DNA from: JAACFF01 sp963807975
Lineage (GTDB): Bacteria > Chloroflexota > Anaerolineae > Promineifilales > Promineifilaceae
Length of the DNA: 64,000 nucleotides
Direction: 5' to 3'
NCBI GenBank assembly: GCA_963807975.1
Contig: CAWEDV010000001.1
Location: forward strand, 1,984,001 to 2,048,000
Shown: positions 17,568-25,725 of the stretch, piece after piece
Layout: the number at the start of each line of letters is the position of its first letter
Numbering within the stretch: the stretch's first letter is position 1
Position numbers and translations under genes: made by a program
The notes under the pieces: generated by a model
What the model was told of the DNA's origin: nothing
What the model saw: the letters and a program-made list of their open reading frames with translations, nothing else
Databases searched by the model: none

Positions 17568-18912
17568 ACGCTACCAGCCGCGCAGCAATCAAACCCTTCA
17601 CCTGTCCCAGGCGTTCAATCAACTCCTGCTGTCCCGTCTCCGTGACTTGTTCTTGCAAGAGATCAACCACCTTCAGCATATCGTCAGACAGCAGTTCTTC
17701 GTTGTCATCTAACAGCTGCTGCAAGTCTTCATCGGACTCGGCATACATGAGCTCGGTCAGCAGACGGATCTCCGGCGGAGTTTGACCATCAACTTGCTGA
17801 ACGATAAGGGCACGGATTTGATTGAGCTTATCCAGACGTGCTTTATCTCCACTTTCCTCCGCTCTAGCAGTTTCCGCAGACAAGACATACATGAAAGCAT
17901 CATCGAAGCGGTTTACATTGGCCTGTACTACCTGCTCCATGTCATCAGCCTCTAGGAGCTTGTCTAAGTCATCCTGAGCCCGGCTGACGATCTCTTGCGA
18001 GGTCTGCTGCATCTCTTCCTGCATTTTGAGCAGCTCGGTACGCAAGCTGGTCAAACGAGCCACCGCTTCTGTCTGCCCGGCCATATTTTGCTTGTCGATC
18101 TCGGCCGTTAAGCCGGTAAAGAATTCATAGGTCATGGCCTGGGCGCCCGCCTGGGCGATGGCCATGGCCGTTTCCGGGTCTTCCTGGTTCTTTAGGACAT
18201 GCCGGAGAAGTATGGCCGGGGAAAGGCCCCCTTCTGCTTTGGCATCCAGGTTTAGCCCATGTAAGGCAACCTGGCGCTTTTCGATGCGCTGTCCTGTGGG
18301 CGTCTCGGCCATCAGCTTGGCTTGCAGATTTACCAACGGTATTAGTTGTTGATTATCGTTCATCTGCGAGGCCTGGTCGACATAGGAACGCAGCATGGCG
18401 AAAAACGTTTCGTCGATCTCATTTGCTCTTTCTTTGACCAGATAGTCAACGACGTCCTGATCGGCCTTGGCCAGGGTATTTAACAGATCGGCCTGTTTGC
18501 GCTGCCGCTCGATCATTTCCTTGGTAATGCCTTCCGTCTCCAAGACTTTTTCCATGAAACTCTGCATGGTCAAGACGGTCATGGGCTGCATCAGCATGTA
18601 GCCACGACGCTGCTCTTGAGGTGTGTTTTCAATAACCTCGCGCGTCATACGACCGATAAATTGCTGCTGCTGCATCTGGTCTAACTGCATTTCCTGGGGC
18701 ACATAAATCATGAACAAATCATGGCCAGGATCATGGTAAAGCATAGGGGTGGCAAGCTGACCACCGGTCCCACAATTAGGGCACACGGCAACATTTATCT
18801 GTCCCGAAAGCAGCATTTGTTTTAATTCAGGCTGGCGACCAACATCAATAATTTGATGTACTTCAGTCGCAAAAGGCGTGCCACAATTCGGGCAGTTGAT
18901 TTGGGTTTGCAT
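17566..18912 (-). CDS. CpXC-domain protein with helical C-terminal region
   Basis: A 448-residue protein. The N-terminal 130 residues match the CpXC domain: two CPNCG knuckles (residues 8-11 and 44-47, probably zinc-binding) followed by LYHDPGHDLFMIYVP and QRRGYMLMQPM. The remainder, about 310 residues, is almost entirely helical, acidic and rich in Gln, with long amphipathic stretches that may form coiled coils. CpXC proteins are frequent in Chloroflexota, but their role is not established. AGGAG lies 8 nt before the ATG. The histidine kinase is encoded just upstream on the same strand (67-bp gap), so co-transcription is plausible. No enzymatic motif is seen. Confidence 0.8.
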   Translation of the reverse strand: MQTQINCPNCGTPFATEVHQIIDVGRQPELKQMLLSGQINVAVCPNCGTGGQLATPMLYHDPGHDLFMIYVPQEMQLDQMQQQQFIGRMTREVIENTPQEQRRGYMLMQPMTVLTMQSFMEKVLETEGITKEMIERQRKQADLLNTLAKADQDVVDYLVKERANEIDETFFAMLRSYVDQASQMNDNQQLIPLVNLQAKLMAETPTGQRIEKRQVALHGLNLDAKAEGGLSPAILLRHVLKNQEDPETAMAIAQAGAQAMTYEFFTGLTAEIDKQNMAGQTEAVARLTSLRTELLKMQEEMQQTSQEIVSRAQDDLDKLLEADDMEQVVQANVNRFDDAFMYVLSAETARAEESGDKARLDKLNQIRALIVQQVDGQTPPEIRLLTELMYAESDEDLQQLLDDNEELLSDDMLKVVDLLQEQVTETGQQELIERLGQVKGLIAARLVA

Positions 18913-18979
18913 AATAATTTCTCCTGACAGAATTTGAAGAATGGGGCGATCGTTTTGACCTACTTAGCCCTACTCCCGC

Positions 18980-20575
18980 TTATTCTGCTGATAATGAAAA
19001 TGTGAAGGTTGTGCCTGGGGCATTGGCTTCGATTTCGCTGTTATTTTGGAACCAGATACGGCCGTTATGCGCCTCGACGATCGCCTTGCAAAGAAACAGG
19101 CCAAGACCTGTACCCTCTGTTTTGCGATCTAAGGCATTGTCCAAACGGGCAAATTTCTGAAAGATGCGCCCTTGCTCATGGACGGGGATACCAATTCCAC
19201 GATCTTTTACGGATATGGTCACGTACCTGGGATGGACTTCCCCTTTAATCAAGATTTCTCCCCCATCGGGTGAATATTTAATGGCATTATTTACCAAGTT
19301 AAGCAGCACCTGCGTCAGCCGGCGTTCATCCCCTATGATCGTCGGAAACTCGGGATCAAAATAGAGAGCGATGTGGTGTTTTTCCGTTTGCCGGCCCAGC
19401 TTGCGGGCCACATTAGCGGCCAGATTGGGCAAAAACACATCATCACTCATCTCCAGACGGAAAGTTCCGGCCTGCAGTCGGGAGACTTCCAGCAAGCTGT
19501 CGATCAGATCGTTGAGATTATCCGCTTCTTCCTCGATGACGTTTAAAGAATCATCCAGAATTTCTGGAGACCAGCGCGCATCCTGGCGGCGCATTGTTCC
19601 GGCATAGCCCTTGATGATGGACACGGGCGTCTTTAATTCATGACTGATGACGGAAATAAAGGTCTTCTGTAATTCCTCTTCTTCCCTATAACGCGTTAAA
19701 TCGCGGACATCGGCAATGATATTAGTCAAATTGCCGTCATCATCTAGGAGTGGCGCATAGGTTATACCCAAACTAATGGTCTCTCTACCCTGGATACATT
19801 TGGCCTTGTAACAAGTTGTATCCCCTTCAACATAGAGGTGAGATGAACCGGGCAGGGGCCAACCATCGGCGATAGCGTCGTTGAGATCGGATTCTGTCTT
19901 AAGCTTGGTCCAGCGCACAACATTTTCATGAAGCATCCCAATGGCTTCCTCGGGCGGCCAGCCAGTCATGTTACTAAGGGCCCGGTTGAAAACGGTGATT
20001 CGCAGATCGGGATCGAGGATCATCACCCCGTCAGCGCTATGCTCCAAGATGGCATCCAGGCGCTGCTTTTCTTTCTTTATTTGCTGGTAGAGCGAGGCGT
20101 TTTTAACGGCAATAGCGGCCTGGTCAGCAAAGCTGTTCAGCAAATTAGAAGCGTCGGGAATGAAGAAATAGTTTCCTGTTTGGAAGACGTAGATAAGGCC
20201 GATTACCTCACCACCCACACGCATCGGCAGGCGAATGACCTGGGTTAAGCCGAGTCCTACTTCTTCTGCAACGGTGTTCAAGCGGCTGACTAATTCCTCA
20301 CGTTGGCTGTCTTCAGCGTCTGGAATTTCGCGCAAGAGAGGGGCAAAGTGATCAACAAGATGGGCGGGAATGCCATAAATCGCAGCAACCCGTAGTTGTT
20401 TGCTGATAGGATCAACCAAGGCGATCATCCCGGCACGGCCTGAGACCAATTCAACGGCCGACTGCAGAATCAAGCGCAGCAAGTCATGCAGGTCCAATTC
20501 GGCCGTTAAGGCTCTACTGATGGCCAGCAAGTATTCTCTTTGTAGTATTCGAACATCAACCAGCGCTCGGGCCAT
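18980..20575 (-). CDS. GAF-PAS sensor histidine kinase (orphan, soluble)
   Basis: A 531-residue cytosolic histidine kinase. A GAF domain (about 20-165) is followed by a PAS domain (about 172-295), then HisKA with the H-box ISHELKTPVS (phosphorylated His312). The ATPase domain has an N-box near NLVNNAIKYSPDGG, a G1 box DRGIGI and a G2 box GTGLGLFL. There are no transmembrane helices, so the signal must be internal, sensed by GAF or PAS. The GAF contains no obvious chromophore Cys. No response regulator is adjacent; the only regulator nearby (16877) lacks a receiver domain. The partner is therefore elsewhere. Confidence 0.92.
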   Translation of the reverse strand: MARALVDVRILQREYLLAISRALTAELDLHDLLRLILQSAVELVSGRAGMIALVDPISKQLRVAAIYGIPAHLVDHFAPLLREIPDAEDSQREELVSRLNTVAEEVGLGLTQVIRLPMRVGGEVIGLIYVFQTGNYFFIPDASNLLNSFADQAAIAVKNASLYQQIKKEKQRLDAILEHSADGVMILDPDLRITVFNRALSNMTGWPPEEAIGMLHENVVRWTKLKTESDLNDAIADGWPLPGSSHLYVEGDTTCYKAKCIQGRETISLGITYAPLLDDDGNLTNIIADVRDLTRYREEEELQKTFISVISHELKTPVSIIKGYAGTMRRQDARWSPEILDDSLNVIEEEADNLNDLIDSLLEVSRLQAGTFRLEMSDDVFLPNLAANVARKLGRQTEKHHIALYFDPEFPTIIGDERRLTQVLLNLVNNAIKYSPDGGEILIKGEVHPRYVTISVKDRGIGIPVHEQGRIFQKFARLDNALDRKTEGTGLGLFLCKAIVEAHNGRIWFQNNSEIEANAPGTTFTFSLSAE

Positions 20576-20698
20576 TCTTATCTTCCAAGTCTAAACTTTG
20601 CAGGTTTTGAAAACCGGCGAAGTTTTTTGTTCTTTAGAGCTAGACTATACTCCATTTATCTATGCTTAGCGTAAGAATCCGCTGTCCTGCAAAAGAAA

Positions 20699-20726
20699 AC
20701 GGCCGTTTCCAGTGTGAAACGGCCGT
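20699..20726. terminator. Intrinsic terminator built from the CGGCCGTT repeat
   Basis: ACGGCCGTTTC (20699-20709) and its reverse complement (20716-20726) flank a 6-nt loop. On the minus strand the stem is followed by TTTTCTTTT, so it terminates the repeat-protein gene. Both arms contain the iterated octamer of this genome. Confidence 0.88.
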
Positions 20727-20753
20727 CTTTGTCTAAATTGCTGCCCTTGTCCG

Positions 20754-22094
20754 CTACAGCTTGACGCTCTTGGGATCAATACCCGCGCCTTTTAACTGCT
20801 TATTGAAGGCGGATTTCGCCTTAGAATTGGCGATGCGTGCCTGGCGTTTTTCGTCAGGCGACATATCGTCGGTCAATTCTGTCAGTTCCGGCGGTTTGAT
20901 GCCTACTGCCGCTAAGTCGACGCTGCCATCCTCCACGGGAGGAGCCGGAGCTATCGCTGCCGGTTCAGATGCAGCGGGAGCGGCTGGAGCTGCTGGAGCA
21001 GCGCCTGCAGCCATCACCACATTGCCGCTGTCGTCGATTTCGACGGTCTTGGGATCAATTCCCGCAGCTTTTAGCTGTTTGTTGAAGGCGGATTTGGCCT
21101 TGGAATTGTTGATCCGCGCCTTACGTTTCTCATCGGCTGGCATATCGTCGGTTAAGGCAATAAATTCGGGAGCGACAATGCCCATCGCTGCTAGATCCAT
21201 GGGACCTGCCGCGGGGGCAGCAGCGGGTGCAGCAGCCGGTGCTGGCACAGCCGCAGCCACGGGTGCAGCAGCTTGAGGCATAACCACATTGCCCTGATCA
21301 TCAATTTCAACTGTCTTGGGATCGATGCCGGCGGCTTTCAACTGTTTATTAAAAGCTGACTTGGCCTTGGAGTTGGCGATGCGCGCCTTCCGTTTCTCGT
21401 CGGCAGGCATATCATCGGTTAATTCGACTAATACAGGGGCAGCGATGCCCACAGCGACAGGCGCGGTAACGACAGGTGCAGCGGTGGCTGCACCCACAGC
21501 CGGGGCAGCGGTCACGCCGGCGGCCTTGGCCTTCTTCATAGCCGCTGATTTCGCTTTGGAGTTGGCGATGCGCGCTTTGCGCTTTTCATCGGGCGACATA
21601 TCATCGGTGATCTCAATCACCGCATAATCCTTGCCGGGTACCAGGGTGATCTTGCCACCCGGTGCTGGCGCAGCAGCCACGGCTACCGCAGCACCACCGA
21701 CTGGCACGCCACCAGCCGGAATACCGGCCCTGGCCCCATCCCAACCGTGATGTTGAGCGATCTTGGAAGCGGTCCACGGATCTTGATCCATGCCCTTGCT
21801 GGCGGTAACAGGCGTCGGATCTTCTTTATACCCAATGCGCGCATTAGCCCCACGTGGCAAAGCCGCAGCTTGCTTAGCGGACATCTTGCGCGCCTCTACG
21901 ATCTGTTCATGCGGGGAGGCCTGGGAGTTGATGCTGTGACCCAAGGTAAGGGCTGGATTATAGGCCCGATCCTCATTTTCGATATTCTGTTTGGTTTTGG
22001 CCACAGTCTTGTCCCAGCCTTTAAAAGCCCAGGCAGCTAAAGCGCCAATAATGAAGGTAAAAACGACAACCAGGGAGGCGATAATAAATGTCAT
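20754..22094 (-). CDS. Membrane-anchored protein with four charged TDDM/KAKSA repeats
   Basis: A 446-residue protein with one N-terminal transmembrane helix (residues 3-24) and a large hydrophilic remainder. Four copies of a roughly 35-residue unit occur at about 161-193, 224-260, 313-350 and 406-442. Each begins with a TDDM motif, continues DEKRKARI and NSKAKSA, and ends with KAAG; three of four then read IDPK. Spacers are Ala/Pro-rich and of unequal length. Repeats 2 and 3 are nearly identical, pointing to recent internal duplication. The basic, helix-forming units could bind nucleic acid or acidic partners, but I recognise no family. The gene stands alone between terminators. The start has AGAGG very close to the ATG. 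Confidence 0.75.
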   Translation of the reverse strand: MTFIIASLVVVFTFIIGALAAWAFKGWDKTVAKTKQNIENEDRAYNPALTLGHSINSQASPHEQIVEARKMSAKQAAALPRGANARIGYKEDPTPVTASKGMDQDPWTASKIAQHHGWDGARAGIPAGGVPVGGAAVAVAAAPAPGGKITLVPGKDYAVIEITDDMSPDEKRKARIANSKAKSAAMKKAKAAGVTAAPAVGAATAAPVVTAPVAVGIAAPVLVELTDDMPADEKRKARIANSKAKSAFNKQLKAAGIDPKTVEIDDQGNVVMPQAAAPVAAAVPAPAAAPAAAPAAGPMDLAAMGIVAPEFIALTDDMPADEKRKARINNSKAKSAFNKQLKAAGIDPKTVEIDDSGNVVMAAGAAPAAPAAPAASEPAAIAPAPPVEDGSVDLAAVGIKPPELTELTDDMSPDEKRQARIANSKAKSAFNKQLKGAGIDPKSVKL

Positions 22095-22282
22095 ATCCTC
22101 TTTTCCTCAAGGGTGGATAACGTGCAATCAGCGGGGACCATTATACATTTTGTGATTGATTTCTCAAAAAGAGAACCGCTGCAATCGGATAAGTGGATAT
22201 CTTAGGATGCGGGCCAGTCCTATTTGAGATTGCTCCCTCATCTTTGTCTGATTATTTGACCGCAGATGCCGGCTAAAAAGAA

Positions 22283-22309
22283 AAGCTCCAGTGATTACAA
22301 CTGGAGCTT
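22283..22309 (-). terminator. Intrinsic terminator of the tRNA-Leu gene
   Basis: AAGCTCCAGT and its complement form a 10-bp stem with a 7-nt loop, followed on the minus strand by TTTTCTTTTTAG, immediately downstream of the tRNA 3' end. Confidence 0.88.
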
Positions 22310-22317
22310 CTGTATTA

Positions 22318-22405
<88 letters not shown>

Positions 22406-22670
22406 ATTATGTGACTGAAATTTTACCAATTCGCTTGTGGATGTCAACCGTACCAACACTTCACTTAGACGTGATCATCTTAAGGAATTGTTTGGAGCGC
22501 TGTATCGCCATGACATTGAGTTCGAACGGGTCTAAGAGAGCCAACGCCAAACCTAGGAGGAACTTTTAGAGGGCACGCTGCCAAGAAGCAGAAAGCTCAT
22601 CTATGTGTAGGGCCATCGGGATTCTCCACACCGAAACCTCCGTTCGGAATGAAGATCTCATTGGGGATGG

Positions 22671-23552
22671 CTAGCTGAGCTGAGAGGCTTCAATGGCAAG
22701 TTTTCCAGCAACTTGCAAAGACTCCAGATCCTGGCCTTTCGCGTTGATCCAGCGCACGGCGTAGCCTTCTTGCAGCTCGTCCAACGCCTTCCAGAGGTCA
22801 GCGTTGGCGACGGGTTTGCCGTCCTTCTTGATCCAGTCGCGGCGGCGCCAGCCGTGAATCCAACGCGTGGCGCCCTGGAAAAGGTAATCGGAAGTGGTAA
22901 AGATCTGCACTTCGCTGCTCCGTTCGAGCATGAGGATGCCCTCAATCGCGGCCGTTATTTCCATGCGATTATTGGTTGTCCGCAGCTCGTTCCCGGAGTT
23001 CTGTTCTGTGTCATCACCGACTTCCAAGACAACACCCCAACCACCGGGACCGGGATTGCCCTTGCAAGAACTGCGCAGGTACAGACGGGGCGTATCCGGG
23101 GAAATCTGTTCCGCCGGCGTGATTTCCAGCCGTGCCTGGCGGGCCAGGGCATCGACCTTCTCGTTTAAGGGATTCCCGGCATGCCCTTTAACCCAATGCC
23201 AGTTGATCTCATGCCGCTTGACCAAAGGCCAGAGGCGCTGCCAGAGATCAACATTGGAGACGGGCTTGCCGCCCTTGGTTTTCCAACCCTTCGCCGCCCA
23301 CTTCTCAATCCATTCCGTTATTCCTTTGCGTAGATATTCGGAGTCGGTGTGGAATTCGATGGCGCTCGGTCGTTTTAGTGCTTCCAGCGCGGAAATGGCC
23401 GCGGTCAGCTCCATGCGGTTATTGGTGCTGCTGGCTGCATGGCCAGAAAGCACTTTTTCGTGCCGCCCATAGCGCAATACGGTCGCCCAGCCGCCGATGC
23501 CTGGATTGGGATCACAGCCTCCGTCGGAATAGATAATGACTTTGTCGGTCAT
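22671..23552 (-). CDS. rnhA: Ribonuclease HI with a second, degenerate RNase H domain
   Basis: A 293-residue protein made of two RNase HI units. The first (1-145) has the full catalytic set at positions matching E. coli numbering: Asp10 in SDGGCDPN, Glu48 in NRMEL, Asp70 in HTDSEY, His124 in VKGHAG and Asp134. It should hydrolyse RNA in RNA/DNA hybrids. The second (about 155-293) keeps the fold signatures NNRMEIT (Glu198) and TTSDYL (Asp222). It has Arg160 in place of the first Asp and has lost the His and the last Asp, so it is probably inactive and may serve in hybrid binding. The usual bacterial length is about 155, so the gene is an internal duplication. Confidence 0.92.
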   Translation of the reverse strand: MTDKVIIYSDGGCDPNPGIGGWATVLRYGRHEKVLSGHAASSTNNRMELTAAISALEALKRPSAIEFHTDSEYLRKGITEWIEKWAAKGWKTKGGKPVSNVDLWQRLWPLVKRHEINWHWVKGHAGNPLNEKVDALARQARLEITPAEQISPDTPRLYLRSSCKGNPGPGGWGVVLEVGDDTEQNSGNELRTTNNRMEITAAIEGILMLERSSEVQIFTTSDYLFQGATRWIHGWRRRDWIKKDGKPVANADLWKALDELQEGYAVRWINAKGQDLESLQVAGKLAIEASQLS

Positions 23553-23562
23553 GGAGGGGTAC

Positions 23563-23596
23563 AGAAACCCGGTTTTTTCGGGAAAACCGGGTTTCT
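23563..23596. terminator. Perfect hairpin of the GAAACCCGGTTTT family
   Basis: A 14-bp perfect stem (AGAAACCCGGTTTT with its complement) and a 6-nt loop lie between the reductase and RNase H genes, both on the minus strand. It is the best-formed copy of a hairpin family seen at several intergenic positions. Confidence 0.85.
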
Positions 23597-23607
23597 AGTA
23601 GTTTAGG

Positions 23608-25029
23608 TTACAGAACCGGTTCAGCGGTCTGTTTGCCCGCTGCTTCCAGCATTTCCTCGACCGTGGTGAGTTTCACTCGCGGCCGTCCTTGGGCCTCGCC
23701 TTTGGCCAATTCAATTTCATCGATCTTTTCCCAATCGGCAAAGGTGAAGTAATTGGGCTGGCGATCACGGACCATTTGCTCCGCCTCGGCGGCAGCGGGG
23801 TAAGCAGGATCGAGCACTTTGCCCGCGGCCAGGTCGTCCATCATGGCGTTTACGGTTTCCAAAGCGTCCGGTTTATTGGTGCCAATAACGCCGCTGGGTC
23901 CACGCTTAATCCAGCCTGCGGTGTATTCGCCCAAGATGGGCTTTTTGGATTCGGAATCGATGACACGGCCGTCCTCATTGAGGATCACGCCCCAACTGTC
24001 ATTAAAGGGCACTCCAGGCAGCGGGACGCCGCGATAGCCAACGGAACGGAAACACAAACCAGCTTCGATATCCTCAAAACGGTCCGTGGACCGTGGACGC
24101 AAACTGCCTGCATCAGTTGCATACAGTTCATTATGCACCAGGCGCATGCCGGTCAACCGACCTTCATTATCCCCGTACATTTCCACGGGCGAAACCAGCA
24201 GGCGCAAAAACAAGGCTTTAGATTTGCCTGATGGCTTATTATCAGCATAGCTCTGAATGATCTCCACCTTGCGCGCCGTGCCTCGATCCGCACTGGATAC
24301 CAACGCTTCCTGGCTTAATTCATCCAACTCAGCCTCGTCCGGCAAGACAAAAATATCAGCATCTTGCATCTCACCCAATTCTTTAATTTCAGGAGTGGTA
24401 AACGCGGCCTGCGCCGGCCCGCGACGTCCGAGGATAAAAACTTTCTTGATATTGCTGTTGGCCAGGGCCTCAAGGGCATAGTCAGCGATATCGGTCTGTT
24501 CCAGCTCTTCACGGGTACGGCAGAGAATACGTGCCACGTCCATGGCCACATTGCCAATGCCAATCACGGCGGCCGTTTCCTGTGATAAATCAAACTTACA
24601 GTCGCGAAAATCGGGATGGCCATTATACCAGGCAACAAATTCGGTAGCCGGATGATGCCCGTCCAAGTCGGCCCCAGGAATGTCGAGATAGCGGTCCGTC
24701 TGCGCGCCGGTGCAGTAGATGATTTGATGATAGTGAGAAGTCAAATCTTCATGAGCTATATCCCGGCCCAAATCCACATTGCCAAAAAAGTGAAACCCCG
24801 GCTTTTTAGCCGTTCGTGCATAGACCTTGGTCACCGATTTAATCTTCTGATGATCGGGCGCAACGCCGGCGCGTACAAGCCCATAAGGGGTCGGCAGGCG
24901 GTCATACATATCGACCTCGACAACGATATCCTTACGCTTAAGTAGATGTTCAGCGGCATAGAAACCAGTTGGCCCTGCGCCCACGATGGCCACGCGCAGT
25001 GGATTCTCCTTTGTTCCTACTTCAGACAT
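23608..25029 (-). CDS. Ferredoxin/adrenodoxin-type NADP+ reductase (FprA-like)
   Basis: A 473-residue flavoprotein of the adrenodoxin-reductase/FprA family, moving electrons between NADPH and ferredoxin. It has the FAD-binding GAGPTGFYAAEHLL, the family block TPYGLVRAGVAPDHQ, an NADP-binding GIGNVAMDVARIL, then GRRGPAQAAFTTPE, and a C-terminal WIKRGPSGVIGTNK. The start is ATG 25029, preceded by AAAGGAG 8 nt upstream. An in-frame upstream start (25089) would add 20 residues with no ribosome-binding site. The CBS-domain gene lies 80 bp upstream on the same strand. No ferredoxin gene is adjacent. Confidence 0.93.
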   Translation of the reverse strand: MSEVGTKENPLRVAIVGAGPTGFYAAEHLLKRKDIVVEVDMYDRLPTPYGLVRAGVAPDHQKIKSVTKVYARTAKKPGFHFFGNVDLGRDIAHEDLTSHYHQIIYCTGAQTDRYLDIPGADLDGHHPATEFVAWYNGHPDFRDCKFDLSQETAAVIGIGNVAMDVARILCRTREELEQTDIADYALEALANSNIKKVFILGRRGPAQAAFTTPEIKELGEMQDADIFVLPDEAELDELSQEALVSSADRGTARKVEIIQSYADNKPSGKSKALFLRLLVSPVEMYGDNEGRLTGMRLVHNELYATDAGSLRPRSTDRFEDIEAGLCFRSVGYRGVPLPGVPFNDSWGVILNEDGRVIDSESKKPILGEYTAGWIKRGPSGVIGTNKPDALETVNAMMDDLAAGKVLDPAYPAAAEAEQMVRDRQPNYFTFADWEKIDEIELAKGEAQGRPRVKLTTVEEMLEAAGKQTAEPVL

Positions 25030-25108
25030 TAGAAATACTCCTTTTAGTATCCAACTTCTCAGTGAGAAAAATAAACAACCCAGCGCCATTGCAGCCGGGT
25101 CACATTGT

Positions 25109-25546
25109 CTAATCCTCGCGGGTCATGATGCGCTGTTCGAGCGTATCAATTTCTCCCCGGTATTCGTCACGCTGTGCCTTCATGACGTCGCCAATGGATA
25201 TCATGCCAATCACCTGGCTGTTTTCGTCGACGACAGGCAAATGCCTAAAACTGCGTTCAGTCATGACATGGACCACGGACATGATTTCATCCTGCGGTAC
25301 GCCGACGACGACATCATGGGTCATCACTTCGGCCACCGGCTGTGAAAATATGCCTTCATCTGCGGCGGCCCGGCGGACGATGTCTCTTTCGGACAAGATG
25401 CCGCATAAAGCGCCGGTCTCATTGACGACGATCAAGGCGCCGATCCTATGCTCCGCAAGGATGGCCAGGGCCGTCCTTATCGCGGCATTTTCGGGGATCG
25501 TGACAATTCTTGCTGGCTTTGTGGCCAGGATTCGACTTAAGTTCAT
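25109..25546 (-). CDS. Two-CBS-domain protein
   Basis: A 145-residue protein consisting of a tandem CBS pair (Bateman module), which typically binds adenosyl nucleotides and acts as an energy or redox sensor. CBS1 covers about residues 12-65 (AALAILAEHRIGALIVV, then GILSERDIVR) and CBS2 about 72-125 (VMTERSFRHLPVVD, then VIGMISIGDVMK). A C-terminal charged helix follows. No effector domain is attached. A GGAGG element lies about 9 nt before the ATG. It is encoded just upstream of the ferredoxin reductase gene and may be co-transcribed with it. Confidence 0.9.
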   Translation of the reverse strand: MNLSRILATKPARIVTIPENAAIRTALAILAEHRIGALIVVNETGALCGILSERDIVRRAAADEGIFSQPVAEVMTHDVVVGVPQDEIMSVVHVMTERSFRHLPVVDENSQVIGMISIGDVMKAQRDEYRGEIDTLEQRIMTRED

Positions 25547-25580
25547 AAATATATTCCTCCAATTTCGGAACCATTTTTGG

Positions 25581-25702
25581 GCGCGCTCTTTTGGTCACCC
25601 GAAGGGCAGGCATAAGGCTCTGCCCAAACACTCGTAACTAAATTCTTAACTGCATAGGCGCACTCTTGTTATCGCCCAGAGGGCAGGCACAAGGCTCTGC
25701 CC
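25581..25702. repeat. Two direct copies of a 45-bp hairpin-bearing repeat
   Basis: Copies at 25581-25625 and 25658-25702, spaced 77 bp, share most bases. Each ends in a hairpin made of GGGCAG and CTGCCC arms with an AAGGCT-containing loop. They fill the gap between the LysM-glycosidase and CBS genes and look like a dispersed intergenic repeat that may also end transcripts. Confidence 0.7.
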
Positions 25703-25725
25703 CTACGCTTGAAACTATATGGTTG

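Noticed and set aside
20754..22094. Tandem repeat array that could be mistaken for a CRISPR or satellite
   Set aside because: The repeats are in one open reading frame, differ at codon level, and have unequal spacers; they encode protein repeats.
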